Assembly (NCBI GenBank): GCA_016212665.1
Contig: JACREZ010000016.1
Location: 1 to 64,000 of the forward strand
Source of the DNA: Ignavibacteriota bacterium
GTDB taxonomy: Bacteria; Bacteroidota; Ignavibacteria; UBA10030; SZUA-254
Reading direction: 5' to 3'
Length of the DNA stretch: 64,000 nucleotides
Shown: positions 17,798 to 27,123 of the stretch, in pieces
How positions within the stretch are numbered: the stretch's first letter is position 1
How the letters are laid out: each line of letters begins with the position of its first letter
Notes under the pieces: model-generated
Database searches by the model: none
The model's input: the letters and a program-made list of their open reading frames with translations, nothing else
Told to the model about the DNA's origin: nothing
Program-made: the position numbers and the translations under genes

Positions 17798-19873
17798 ATG
17801 TCACGCGCTGTTTTGACAGCATGGAGTCTTACTATCGTAATGATGGCAAGTCCGTTCGAGCATCTTCATGCTCAATCGCCCAAGAAATATTGGGTGTGGT
17901 TCACTGACAAAGGGAACGGAATTCCCGCATCAGGAACACTCAGCAAGAGCGTGAAAGCCTATCAAACAGCATTGGAAATTCTCTCTCCAAAATCATTGCA
18001 ACGCCGCGCGAAAGTCCTTCCATTGGAATCGCTCATTGATGCGGCGGATGTTCCTGTTTTCCAATCGTACATCAAACAAATTGAACGGGCTGGCGGCGTG
18101 TTGCATCAGCAAAGCCGGTGGTTTAATGCGGCAAGTTTCACACTCACAACAAACCAAATCGAAACTGTATATCAATTCTCGTTCGTAAAAGAAATTACTC
18201 CTGTGGTTGTTTTGAAAGGCAAACCGTTGCCGCAGGAAAAAGAACAGCGAACATTTTCTCTCTCCAAACTCACTTCGTTTGATTACGGACCATCGCTCGC
18301 ACAAGTTGATGCCGTGAATGTTCTTCCGTTGCATCAGATGGGAGTTACGGGAAACAATGTTCGGGTCGGAATGTTAGATTCAGGATTTAGATGGAAGATT
18401 CATGAATCATTACAGGAACGAAAAGTAATAGCCGAATACGATTTTATTTTTCATGACAGCGTCACCTCGAACGAAACAGGCGACGCAAGCAATCAGGATG
18501 GACACGGAACGTACACGTTCTCAACGCTCGGCGGTTTCAAAGAAGGCAAACTCATCGGTCCCGCGTTCGATGCGGAATTTCTTCTTGCAAAGACAGAATA
18601 TATTCCGACCGAAACACGAATTGAAGAAGACGACTGGGCGGCTGGAATTGAATGGCTCGAATCGAACGGTGCAGATGTTGTCAGCAGTTCCGTTGCCTAC
18701 AATACATTCGATGGTGGTAGCGGGTATTTATGGGATAACGGAGATTTCAATGGTCGCACTTCGATAACATCACGTGCAGCATTGCGCGCTGCACGGCTTG
18801 GTGTTCTCGTGTGCAATTCGATGGGGAACGAAGGAAACGGTGATGGAGTTGTGGGAACAATGATGACTCCTGCGGATGCGGATAGTATTCTTTCCGTCGG
18901 AGCGATTTCTGTTGATAAGTATCTCGCGTACTTCAGTTCAACCGGACCGACAAACGACGGACGCATCAAACCGGATGTTGTCGCGCCCGGGATGTTTATC
19001 TACTGCGCGAGACCGGGAACGAATTCCTACACAACACAACAAGGAACTTCACTCGCGGCTCCGCTTGCCGCGGGCTCTGCCGCACTGGTTCTTTCTGCCC
19101 GTCCCGAGTTGACGCCGATTCAGGTTCGTGACGCGCTGAGAAACACAGCCGACACATCGAACAACTCGAACATCCATCAGTTTCCAAATAATTTTCTCGG
19201 CTGGGGTTCCGTCAATGCGTTTAACGCCGCGCTGTCGTTCGGTCCGATTTTCAGCAATCAACCGACGATTACTTCCTTCGGAACAAGCAATACGATTTCC
19301 ACCATCATCGTCAGTAAGTTCGGCATCAAATCTGATTCTGTATTTCTTTCCTATGCTATAGATGGCGGCACATTCACTTCCGTGCCGATGCAGTTTGATT
19401 CTTCAATGTTCTTCCCGTCGTCCGGTCGTTACATAGTTACGCTTCCTCCGATTTCGGCAAACTCGCTTGTTCAGTTTTTTATCGAAGCAAGAGACAGCAA
19501 TGGAAATTCCTATCAAAGTCCCTCGCCTGCGCTGAACAGGAAATGGCAATTCTGTTGTGGAACGACCGGCGTATGGAGCGGCTCCGCTCTACCGAAACAC
19601 GCGGAGTTGTTACAGAATTTCCCCAATCCGTTCAACTCCTCCACCACAATTTCTTTTGAAACGGAACGGTGCGAGCCGGTTGATGTAACCGTCTATTCGC
19701 TGAGCGGACAAAAAGTAAAAACATTGTACAACGCGCCTTCGCAACCGCCCGCGATGAACTTCCGTTGGAATGGCGACGCAGAAAACGGTACATCGGTTGC
19801 AAGCGGCGTCTATTTCGTTCGACTCACCACACCGACATTTTCATCCACCAAAACGATGCTTCTCCTCAGATAA
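17798..19873 (+). CDS. T9SS-exported subtilisin-like (S8) serine protease
   Basis: A 691-aa secreted protease. A signal peptide is followed by a propeptide-like segment (about 28-150) and the S8 catalytic domain with D194 (MLDSG), H236 (DGHGTYT) and S418 (GTSLAAPLAAG), so the triad is intact. The C-terminal about 85 residues are a T9SS sorting domain (LLQNFPNPFNSSTTISF ... SGVYFVRL ... MLLLR), predicting passage across the outer membrane and surface attachment or release. Its place between a MoxR ATPase gene and a VWA gene is unusual. It ends in TAATG, sharing one base with the next start. Confidence 0.9.
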   Translation: MSRAVLTAWSLTIVMMASPFEHLHAQSPKKYWVWFTDKGNGIPASGTLSKSVKAYQTALEILSPKSLQRRAKVLPLESLIDAADVPVFQSYIKQIERAGGVLHQQSRWFNAASFTLTTNQIETVYQFSFVKEITPVVVLKGKPLPQEKEQRTFSLSKLTSFDYGPSLAQVDAVNVLPLHQMGVTGNNVRVGMLDSGFRWKIHESLQERKVIAEYDFIFHDSVTSNETGDASNQDGHGTYTFSTLGGFKEGKLIGPAFDAEFLLAKTEYIPTETRIEEDDWAAGIEWLESNGADVVSSSVAYNTFDGGSGYLWDNGDFNGRTSITSRAALRAARLGVLVCNSMGNEGNGDGVVGTMMTPADADSILSVGAISVDKYLAYFSSTGPTNDGRIKPDVVAPGMFIYCARPGTNSYTTQQGTSLAAPLAAGSAALVLSARPELTPIQVRDALRNTADTSNNSNIHQFPNNFLGWGSVNAFNAALSFGPIFSNQPTITSFGTSNTISTIIVSKFGIKSDSVFLSYAIDGGTFTSVPMQFDSSMFFPSSGRYIVTLPPISANSLVQFFIEARDSNGNSYQSPSPALNRKWQFCCGTTGVWSGSALPKHAELLQNFPNPFNSSTTISFETERCEPVDVTVYSLSGQKVKTLYNAPSQPPAMNFRWNGDAENGTSVASGVYFVRLTTPTFSSTKTMLLLR

Positions 19874-22032
19874 TGATTTTTGCCGAACTTTCTTTTTCGC
19901 TTCAGGGAAATATTCTTCTTCTGAGTTTGCTCTTCCTCATCGGTATCGGGCTGGCGTGGTTGTTTTACCGCTACACACTTCCGCCGCTTCCACCGAGACG
20001 GCGGTTCATACTTTCAACTCTGCGCGCTCTTACGCTCTCTCTTATTTTGATGTTGTTCTTCGAGCCAATTCTCCATCTCATACAACGGGATGAACAACCG
20101 CCTATTGTTGCAGTGCTGGTTGATAATTCACAAAGCATGACGCTGAATGACGGAAGTGAATCTGTCCGCCGTTTCCTCAAGAACGAACCGTTCAAGTCGC
20201 TCTCATCTCCTGTTGATGTTCGAACGTATAACTTTTCTTCAACTCTGCCGAAGGCGACGCTTGAATCACCCGACTCGCTCAGGTTCAACGGAGAGACGAC
20301 GAATCTTTCGGAAGTTGTTTCGCAAATCAAGAAGCGACTCGTCAGCGAAAATATTCAATCGGTTGTGTTAGTGAGTGATGGAAATTTCAATGTCGGAAAA
20401 AATCCGATTTACGATGCGGAAGCATTAGGGATTCCGGTCTATACAATCGGCGTTGGCGATACAATCGAACAAAAAGATTTGTTGGTAGAGAAAGTTGTCA
20501 CCAACAGCATTGCCTATGCTGAGACAAGAGTACCTGTTGATGTGACCATTAAAAGTTCCGGATTTGGCGGAGAGAATGTGGAAGTCTCGTTGCTTGAAGG
20601 AACGAACGTCGTCGAACGGAAAGTCATCATGCTGGAAAACGGAACGCGGGAATATCCTGTTCGTCTGAACTTCGAGCCGAAAGAAGAAGGCATGTCAAAA
20701 TTCTCCGTCACTGTTTCGGAATTACCCGGAGAATTGACAACGAAGAATAATACGCAATCGTTTTTTGTGAAAGTGCTGAAAAGTAAACTACGTGTGTTGC
20801 TCCTTGCCGGAGCGCCAAGTCCCGATGTTCCTGCCATCCGACAGGCGCTGACGGAAGAACAACATTTCAGCGTTCAGGCGCGCATTCAAAAGAGTTCTTC
20901 GGAATTTTATGAAGGAGAGGTGACGCCCTCTCTCTTTGATAGCACCGATTGTTTTGTGCTTGCCGGATTTCCTTCAGCACAAACTTCGTCTCAACTCTTG
21001 CAGGAATTGAGAAACAGCATCGAACAAACAAAGAAGCCGCTCCTGTTCGTCAACGGAAAATCTACCGACTACCGGAAATTAGAGCAACTCGAACCGCTTC
21101 TTCCGTTCGGTTGGACAAATCATAGCACGATGGAAGCGCTTATCTTTGCCACCGTTCCCGAACGACAGAAAACGAACACGCTTGTTCGTTTGGAAGGAAC
21201 TGTGAGCGCAGAGACGTGGCAACAGATGCCGCCGATTTACAAAACACAAACGATGTTCAAAATCAAACCGGAAGCGGAGATGCTTGCGGCAGCGCGAATA
21301 CAAAACATTGTTCTGCCCGAACCGTTGGTCGCGACCCGGAATGTCAACCGACTCAAATCATTTGCCATCACCGGCTATGGTGTGTGGCGATGGAGTTTAC
21401 TTGCCGATGAACGGAACGAACAGAGCGAGTTTCTCCCAATGTTGTTTGTCAATGCGGTGCGATGGCTGACAACAAAAGATGAAGGAAAAAATGTTCGTGT
21501 GAGTCCGACGAAAGAAATGTTTACCACTGCCGAACCGTTGGAGTTTACCGCGCAAGTGTATGACGAACAACTTCGCCCAAACGATGACGCAGAGGTAACG
21601 GTAACTCTTCACAAAGGAAACGAGACAAAAGAACTTGCTCTCACTGCGCTTGGTAACGGTTTGTATGAAGGCGCGAGCGAAAGTATCGGCGAAGGAGATT
21701 ATACGTTTGAAGGAACGGCGGTTGCTGACGGACGCACGCTCGGCACAGACAAAGGAAAGTTCACCGTCGGACAAATGAACGTGGAGTTCCTTGAGACGAA
21801 AATGAACAAGCAACTGCTCGAACAACTTGCGTTCAGAACAGACGGAAAGTATTTCCCGCTTGCATCTGCACAACGGTTTGCGGATGAAATCAAAACACAA
21901 CAGCAATTCACATCAAAAGAAATTGTTCAATCCTCCGAAATCGAATTGTGGAACTGGTATTATCTTGTCGGCGTGATTGTTCTTTTGCTTGCAGTGGAAT
22001 GGTTCTTGCGGAAGCAGAGCGGGATGATATAA
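19873..22032 (+). CDS. VWA-domain membrane protein
   Basis: A 719-aa inner-membrane protein. Two N-terminal transmembrane helices (about 12-32 and 46-68) precede a von Willebrand A domain (about 75-205) with the MIDAS motif DNSQS (84-88) and VVLVSDGNFN. The large remainder resembles a glutamine-amidotransferase-like/beta-sandwich region (LLAGAPSPDVPAIRQAL; EPLEFTAQVYDEQLRPNDD). A last helix (WYYLVGVIVLLLAVEWFL) sits at the C-terminus. VWA proteins are classical MoxR partners. The longer open frame to 19765 is discarded because it reads through the end of the protease gene out of frame. Confidence 0.85.
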   Translation: MIFAELSFSLQGNILLLSLLFLIGIGLAWLFYRYTLPPLPPRRRFILSTLRALTLSLILMLFFEPILHLIQRDEQPPIVAVLVDNSQSMTLNDGSESVRRFLKNEPFKSLSSPVDVRTYNFSSTLPKATLESPDSLRFNGETTNLSEVVSQIKKRLVSENIQSVVLVSDGNFNVGKNPIYDAEALGIPVYTIGVGDTIEQKDLLVEKVVTNSIAYAETRVPVDVTIKSSGFGGENVEVSLLEGTNVVERKVIMLENGTREYPVRLNFEPKEEGMSKFSVTVSELPGELTTKNNTQSFFVKVLKSKLRVLLLAGAPSPDVPAIRQALTEEQHFSVQARIQKSSSEFYEGEVTPSLFDSTDCFVLAGFPSAQTSSQLLQELRNSIEQTKKPLLFVNGKSTDYRKLEQLEPLLPFGWTNHSTMEALIFATVPERQKTNTLVRLEGTVSAETWQQMPPIYKTQTMFKIKPEAEMLAAARIQNIVLPEPLVATRNVNRLKSFAITGYGVWRWSLLADERNEQSEFLPMLFVNAVRWLTTKDEGKNVRVSPTKEMFTTAEPLEFTAQVYDEQLRPNDDAEVTVTLHKGNETKELALTALGNGLYEGASESIGEGDYTFEGTAVADGRTLGTDKGKFTVGQMNVEFLETKMNKQLLEQLAFRTDGKYFPLASAQRFADEIKTQQQFTSKEIVQSSEIELWNWYYLVGVIVLLLAVEWFLRKQSGMI

Positions 22033-22045
22033 AATTGACGATGTA

Positions 22046-22073
22046 CGATTGAGTCATTGACGATTCTCAATCG
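22046..22073. terminator. Hairpin between convergent genes
   Basis: CGATTGAG (22046-22053) and CTCAATCG (22066-22073) form an 8-bp stem in the 42-bp space between the VWA gene and the convergent anti-sigma gene, followed by GTTATTTT. It is probably a weak terminator used by the + strand operon. Confidence 0.45.
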
Positions 22074-22074
22074 G

Positions 22075-22926
22075 TTATTTTCTCACTGCCCGAAACTGCA
22101 TTTCATACATCTCTCCGGAAAATTGTTCCTCAGGCGTAGATGATAGTTCTTGAACGGTGATGGTGTACTTTTCATTTGATTGTGTAAAATTACGCACCGG
22201 GATTTCAATTTTCAATCGCACGCTCCCTCCTTCGTTAGAATAATTTTTCAGAGTATCAATAAGCGGAATTGCTACTCCACTTGGTGGAACAAGTTGAACG
22301 GAATACCATGATGCTTGTGAAGGTTCCGGAACAATAAGCGTTGCTTCAACCATCGTTACATCCTGAGAAAGATTTAATTCCGGCAACCGGTTTCCATTAT
22401 TCCCGCGCGGAACAGACTGATACTCAAGAGTCACTGAAACACTTCGTCCAATTTGTTCCAGCTGTCTGTTGATAATTATGACAAAGAATATCACTGCAAT
22501 AATTCCCACCGGAACAGCAATGACCGGTTTGAACAATTGACCGAAGAGACGTTCAAACAAGGAGGTAACTTCTTTTTGATTTGGTCTCTGAACTTCTGAT
22601 GCAACCGGGAGAATTGTTTTTCTCACTAATGCAACTTCATCACTGCAAGAAGTGCATTGATTGAGATGTTGCTCAACAGTTTCTCGTTCGCTTTCCGATT
22701 TGATTGTTCCCTCAGCGTAAGCGGTAATGGTTTCGGACGCTACATGTCCTTCCTGCAAATATTCGAAGTGAGATTCCGTAGCGACGCGGGCGTGAAGCCA
22801 AAATGATAATTCTTGTCGCAATTCATCAGAGGTTTTCAGTTCGTGATCAACCAATTTTTTTTCATCCTGTGAAAGCGTGCCGGCAACGTACGGCGGTATG
22901 AGGTGTTTCAAATCTTCAATATTCAT
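22075..22926 (-). CDS. Anti-sigma factor with zinc-finger (zf-HC2) domain
   Basis: A 283-aa single-pass membrane regulator. The cytoplasmic part contains the ZAS motif H-x3-C-x2-C (HLNQCTSC) typical of ECF anti-sigma factors. A transmembrane helix (VIAVPVGIIAVIFFVIII) follows, then an extracytoplasmic beta-rich domain. It should hold the ECF sigma factor encoded just upstream (52 bp) until a signal releases it. The start at 22926 (MNIEDLKHL) is used; the open frame continues upstream into the sigma gene but is a shadow there. Confidence 0.87.
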   Translation of the reverse strand: MNIEDLKHLIPPYVAGTLSQDEKKLVDHELKTSDELRQELSFWLHARVATESHFEYLQEGHVASETITAYAEGTIKSESERETVEQHLNQCTSCSDEVALVRKTILPVASEVQRPNQKEVTSLFERLFGQLFKPVIAVPVGIIAVIFFVIIINRQLEQIGRSVSVTLEYQSVPRGNNGNRLPELNLSQDVTMVEATLIVPEPSQASWYSVQLVPPSGVAIPLIDTLKNYSNEGGSVRLKIEIPVRNFTQSNEKYTITVQELSSTPEEQFSGEMYEMQFRAVRK

Positions 22927-22978
22927 AGTTGTCGCAGTCTGCCTCTCATTGTATAGTCGTTTGAAAAGTGAATTCGTT

Positions 22979-23509
22979 TCATGAGAGTTTCTTCCGTAGT
23001 TCGATTGCTTGTTCTTTGCAACGGAACACGCGCATTTTAATCGTTGCCTCTGTTGTCTCAATCCTTGCGGCGATTTGTTTATACGTGAGTCGTTCGTTCA
23101 GAAGAAACTTCCAGAGTTCCCTGCATTGTGTTCCGAGATGACTGACGATGCGGTTAAACAACAATAATTCTTCCTGTTGCAAAAATTCTTTCTCCTGATT
23201 GTTCGAATCAGGGAATTCTTCATTTAATGTTTTGAAACGAAGTTTGGCGCGTTTGAAACTCCTGATGCAATCTATCAATGTGTTTCGTGTAACAGTTTGA
23301 ACAAATGCTTTCAAGTTTGATGAAGAAACGAAAGAATCCTGGCGGAAGATGAGCAGGAGTTTGAGTTGAACATCGGAAAATATCTCTTCCGGTGAAATAT
23401 TCTCCACCCAAAGTTTTCGCGAGATGATTTCCCGAATCCATTCCTCCACCACGCGGAACGAATCCCTCTCGCCGCTGATAAATCCTTTGATAATGCGTTC
23501 GTCGGTCAC
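22979..23509 (-). CDS. ECF-type RNA polymerase sigma factor
   Basis: A 176-aa sigma-70-family factor with region 2 (NLKAFVQTVTRNTLIDCIRS) and region 4 (LTYKQIAARIETTEATIKMR). The start codon is GTG (23507-23509). It is followed by its probable anti-sigma gene and is divergent from the TPR-CHAT gene, with 162 bp between the two starts. The likely role is to control a small regulon that could include the CHAT gene, inferred from position. Confidence 0.87.
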   Translation of the reverse strand: MTDERIIKGFISGERDSFRVVEEWIREIISRKLWVENISPEEIFSDVQLKLLLIFRQDSFVSSSNLKAFVQTVTRNTLIDCIRSFKRAKLRFKTLNEEFPDSNNQEKEFLQQEELLLFNRIVSHLGTQCRELWKFLLNERLTYKQIAARIETTEATIKMRVFRCKEQAIELRKKLS

Positions 23510-23586
23510 GCTTCGATATATTTTACTTGAATAATCATTGGAATGAAAGTACAGATTAGATTGAAGAATTCAAAAACGAAAAATGC

Positions 23587-23615
23587 TTGACTTTTTGACA
23601 GAAGAAAAGTACATT
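23587..23615 (+). promoter_or_regulatory. Possible promoter of the TPR-CHAT gene
   Basis: TTGACT (23587-23592), a 17-bp spacer and TACATT (23610-23615) resemble a sigma-70 promoter 57 bp before the start codon. Bacteroidota-type housekeeping promoters differ (TAnnTTTG), so this is weak and could instead be an ECF-type element. Confidence 0.25.
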
Positions 23616-23671
23616 ACCCGAAATTCTTATTCAAGGTGTTGAGTATAGTTACATTTATAGGAGAACAAATC

Positions 23672-26527
23672 ATGAAAAGGAAACTTGTTGTATTGTACGT
23701 AACAAGTATGATGTTTGGCATATTTGGGGTCAACCGGAGATTAGTTGTTTTGCTAACTCTTTGGGTGCTTTCCCTTAGTCAGATATATTCTCAAACTACT
23801 CAGGAAGAGTTCAATGTATTATTCAAACGAGCGCAAGAATACTCCGCGCATTATATGTTTGATTCTGCTATCACGCTAGGATATTTAGGATATAACACAC
23901 TTACGAAGATGTACGGAGAGAACGATACAAGTGCATCGAAGTTTCTTCAACAAATAGGTGTATATCACCTCCTAGCGGGAAAGCTTGATTCTGCGGAGAT
24001 TCTTGTCAAACGCGCCATTGCAATGCGTGAAGCGGCTGTCGGAAAATCTCATCGCCTTTTGTTTGTTCCCTTGGGAAACCTGGCAAACATTTACTTCCAA
24101 AGGGGGATGTATAAAGAGGCTGGCGCTTTATTCATTCGAGCCAAAGATATTTGTATCAATGTTTGGGGAACGAAACATGCTAATTATGGCAGGATTCAAA
24201 AAGATATTGCAGAATATTATGTGCAATATGGAAAATATCAGGAAGCAGAACGCGCATTCATCGAAGCAAGTACGGTAATGGAACAAACTCTCAAGCCGAA
24301 TCAAGCATGGGACTTAATTCAATGCCTCAACAATATGGCAACGATGTACAGCAATCTCAACCGGGACAAAGAAGCTGAGGTTGCATACACAAAAGCGCTC
24401 TCTCCAAGTTTCACTTCACACCAAAGTAATAGTCTATTCATCGCAAACACCAAAATACATTTAGTGCGTCTTGCTCTCAAGCGCGGAGAAACTTGCCGTG
24501 CGGAATCACTGCTCGTTGAGGCGCAGACATTCCAACAGGCAGCGTATGAAGGAGACCATCCTGATCTGGCTCGAAGCACACTGCAATTGGCTGAATACTA
24601 TCATACAATAAAGGAAGAACATAAGGCGGATTCAGCATATAAAAAATCTCTCAATATGTTTTCTTCATCCGTAGGCGAACAGAACCCATTAACCGCAAAA
24701 TGTCTGCTCTCGTACAGTCGTTTCTGCCGTGACATGAATCGCATAGATGATGCTATTGCCTATTCAGAGCGAACAATAAAAATACTTGAGAAACTGTTTG
24801 AGCGTAACGCTGATATCCTTTCTGAAAACGACCTCTTTACTTATGCTGCAACTCTCAAATCCGCTTTTGATGAATATTTGACAAATGTCCAAATGCATCT
24901 TGCTATTGATTCCGTTACAATGAATTATTCAAAGATTATTCTTTCTACCAAAGCAATTTCCTCAGAAATACTTCTTAACAGACAACAAATTCTGAGCGCT
25001 CAAAATAAAAATGAACTCAGTGAACTGTTCTCACGGTATAAAGCCGTTCGCTGGCAGATTGCTCAATCCTATGTGAAGGGATTCTCAGAACAAACCGTTT
25101 CTCAAATGACAAACAAACTCGACTCCTTAGAGAAACTATCAAGGAATATCGAATCTGAACTAATTCAACATTCTCCAAACCTGTTTACCAACAGGGTCGC
25201 GACAGAATTCACTACCAAGCGTATTTCCAGTTCACTTCCTAAAGATGCTATGCTCATCGAGTATGTTACGTACAACGATGTATCAAAGGGAGAGGAAAAG
25301 GCGCTCCCGCGTTATCTCGTCATGATAATGGATGAAAAAGGGAGAGCCAAAATTACGGAAGTTGGAAATGCGGTAGATGTAGAACGTGTTGTTGAAGGTT
25401 ATCGCCTTCTTCAGAAAAAAATTCAATCCATGAAGGATGAATCCGCCAAACATGTAGAGGAGTATCAGAAGATTGGTTCCCAAATGTACGATTTGCTTTG
25501 GAAACCCATCGCTCCCCATGTCAAACAAAACTCCACCCTCTTCATCGCTCCCGATGGCGCGCTCAATCTCGTTTCGTTCGCCGGATTGATTGATGAAGAT
25601 GGGAAATACTTCATTGAGAAACACCCAATTCATTATCTCTCTGCCGGTCGTGATTTGCTTCGGCTCAACAAAAAAGAAAAATCAAACCAAGGTTTGCTTG
25701 CATTCGGAGACCCGGATTACGATGCGCCTGCAATTGCCCGACTTTCCCATGAACAACAAGAATACGTTTCCGGTCATGTTCCCTCCGACCCGTACTCGTA
25801 CAGAAACGTTCGCTCGGAGTGTGACATTCTCCGCAACTTAGATGTCGTGTCGCTACCCGCCACACGCCGGGAAGTGAGCGCAGTGAAAGAATATTGGGGA
25901 AAGAAATACAAACGGGAAATTCCCACCGTCTATTACGGAGCGGATGCAAGCGAAGAACACTTCAAACAAAACGCCGCCGGGCATCGCGTTATCCATCTTG
26001 CAACGCACGGCTATTTTCTCAATCCCGATTGCAGAAACGACACGACTCTCCACTCACCAATTAACCAATCACTAATTCTCAAGGAGAATCCTCTTCTCCA
26101 ATCCGGTCTCCTTCTTGCCGGCGCTAATCTTCGAGGCGCCGATGCAGATTCGCTCGGCGCGGAAGACGGAATCCTCACTGCGCTCGAAGTTTCGGCGATG
26201 GATTTACGCGGCACCGACCTCGTGGTGCTTTCTGCGTGCGAAACCGGACTCGGAGAAATCAAAGCGGGAGAAGGCGTCTATGGACTTCGCCGCGCGTTCC
26301 AACTTGCGGGAGCGAAAACAGTCGTCAGTTCGCTCTGGCAAATTCCCGATAACGAAACGGTGAAGTTCATGAAAGACCTGTACGCGCAAACGGCAACTAC
26401 CTATCCCGAACTGATGCAGAAGGTGATGGTTCGAAGATTGAACGAACTCCGCTCCAAGAATCGCTCAACCCATCCGTACTCGTGGGCGGGGTTTGTTGCA
26501 GCGGGGGAATGGTTTATGACTCGGTAG
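23672..26527 (+). CDS. TPR-CHAT (caspase-like) protein
   Basis: A 951-aa protein. The N-terminal half has a hydrophobic signal/anchor (about 17-42) and tetratricopeptide repeats (roughly 50-400; the motifs ANIYFQRGMYKEAGALFIRA and MYSNLNRDKEAEVAY are typical). The C-terminal CHAT domain has the dyad His779 (HLATHGYF) and Cys856 (SACETGLG), then GVYGLRRAFQLAGA and SSLWQIPD. CHAT domains are caspase/separase-like peptidases, and TPRs usually recognise the partner. AGGAG lies eight bases before the ATG. The divergent ECF sigma/anti-sigma pair suggests a stress-linked proteolytic switch, an inference from position. The presence of a signal-like N-terminus would place it outside the cytoplasm, unlike phage-defence CHAT proteins. 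Confidence 0.9.
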   Translation: MKRKLVVLYVTSMMFGIFGVNRRLVVLLTLWVLSLSQIYSQTTQEEFNVLFKRAQEYSAHYMFDSAITLGYLGYNTLTKMYGENDTSASKFLQQIGVYHLLAGKLDSAEILVKRAIAMREAAVGKSHRLLFVPLGNLANIYFQRGMYKEAGALFIRAKDICINVWGTKHANYGRIQKDIAEYYVQYGKYQEAERAFIEASTVMEQTLKPNQAWDLIQCLNNMATMYSNLNRDKEAEVAYTKALSPSFTSHQSNSLFIANTKIHLVRLALKRGETCRAESLLVEAQTFQQAAYEGDHPDLARSTLQLAEYYHTIKEEHKADSAYKKSLNMFSSSVGEQNPLTAKCLLSYSRFCRDMNRIDDAIAYSERTIKILEKLFERNADILSENDLFTYAATLKSAFDEYLTNVQMHLAIDSVTMNYSKIILSTKAISSEILLNRQQILSAQNKNELSELFSRYKAVRWQIAQSYVKGFSEQTVSQMTNKLDSLEKLSRNIESELIQHSPNLFTNRVATEFTTKRISSSLPKDAMLIEYVTYNDVSKGEEKALPRYLVMIMDEKGRAKITEVGNAVDVERVVEGYRLLQKKIQSMKDESAKHVEEYQKIGSQMYDLLWKPIAPHVKQNSTLFIAPDGALNLVSFAGLIDEDGKYFIEKHPIHYLSAGRDLLRLNKKEKSNQGLLAFGDPDYDAPAIARLSHEQQEYVSGHVPSDPYSYRNVRSECDILRNLDVVSLPATRREVSAVKEYWGKKYKREIPTVYYGADASEEHFKQNAAGHRVIHLATHGYFLNPDCRNDTTLHSPINQSLILKENPLLQSGLLLAGANLRGADADSLGAEDGILTALEVSAMDLRGTDLVVLSACETGLGEIKAGEGVYGLRRAFQLAGAKTVVSSLWQIPDNETVKFMKDLYAQTATTYPELMQKVMVRRLNELRSKNRSTHPYSWAGFVAAGEWFMTR

Positions 26528-26646
26528 AGCGTATCAAGTAAAAATTCAAAATGCAAAAGGAAAAATAAGTTCTCTGTTATCAGTTATTTGTTAATCGTCA
26601 ATTGTTTATGCAGACAAGGAAATGAAAAAAATGGTTGTACAGTACT

Positions 26647-26723
26647 GATGGAGTCCACGTAAACCTTTAAATTCAAATAAATTCTCCAATCGTTTACGCC
26701 TATTCAGAAAGGTGGACTCCATC
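26647..26723. repeat. 77-bp palindromic element
   Basis: GATGGAGTCCAC (26647-26658) is repeated inverted as GTGGACTCCATC (26712-26723). Inside, GTAAAC (26659-26664) also pairs with GTTTAC (26692-26697). The loop is AT-rich. It has the same dimensions as the elements at 28623, 29538 and 33278 with unrelated arms. Confidence 0.7.
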
Positions 26724-26796
26724 TTTCCGTCTCGTATTTCTAATTTCAGCCACTCCACCATTGCATGACCGTAAACGGTCACGCTAAGAAAAACCA

Positions 26797-26915
26797 GGGG
26801 CTGTCTCAAAAGTCTAAATAACGAGTAGCCGCAGACTTTATGTCTGCGTTTTTGATGTGGAAACGCAACCATGAAGGTTGCGCCTACAGTGAAATCTAAC
26901 TTTTGAGACAGCCCC
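26797..26915. mobile_element. 119-bp MITE with 17-bp terminal inverted repeats
   Basis: GGGGCTGTCTCAAAAGT (26797-26813) is repeated inverted and without mismatch at 26899-26915. ACCA flanks both ends (26793-26796 and 26916-26919), consistent with a 4-bp target-site duplication. There is no transposase, so the element is non-autonomous and would be moved in trans. The interior has two further palindromes (GCAGAC/GTCTGC and CGCAACC/GGTTGCG). GGGnCTGTCTCAAAA-like ends are typical of DDE insertion sequences, but the parent family is not assigned here. Confidence 0.85.
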
Positions 26916-27123
26916 ACCAAATCACTCCACCACTCCATTTCCCGATTCTCTCATTCTCCCTCGCGCTCCTCTCCCGTGCGCCCAAGCGAAAACCCTCTAC
27001 CATCCAAAGGCGAACAAGCCTTCCACCTAAGACCTAAAACCTACAATCTAACAAGTCCGTTACCTTTTCCCCTCACGAACGACTACTATAAAAAGGATAG
27101 TTCGTTTATCAGGAGAAACTGTA

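Larger units (their letters stand above)
26528..27123. other. 596-bp gap with palindrome, MITE and stuttering repeats
   Basis: No gene is supported. It contains a 77-bp palindrome (26647-26723), a short palindrome GACCGTAAACGGTC (26768-26781), a MITE (26797-26915) and a stuttering cactcc-type stretch. The open frame on the - strand at 26606-26938 runs through the repeats and is not accepted. Confidence 0.6.

Noticed and set aside
22075..26527. Type III-E CRISPR/Craspase-like locus because of TPR-CHAT plus sigma factor
   Set aside because: No gRAMP effector, no CRISPR array, no Csx30/Csx31-like gene, and the CHAT protein carries a signal/anchor.
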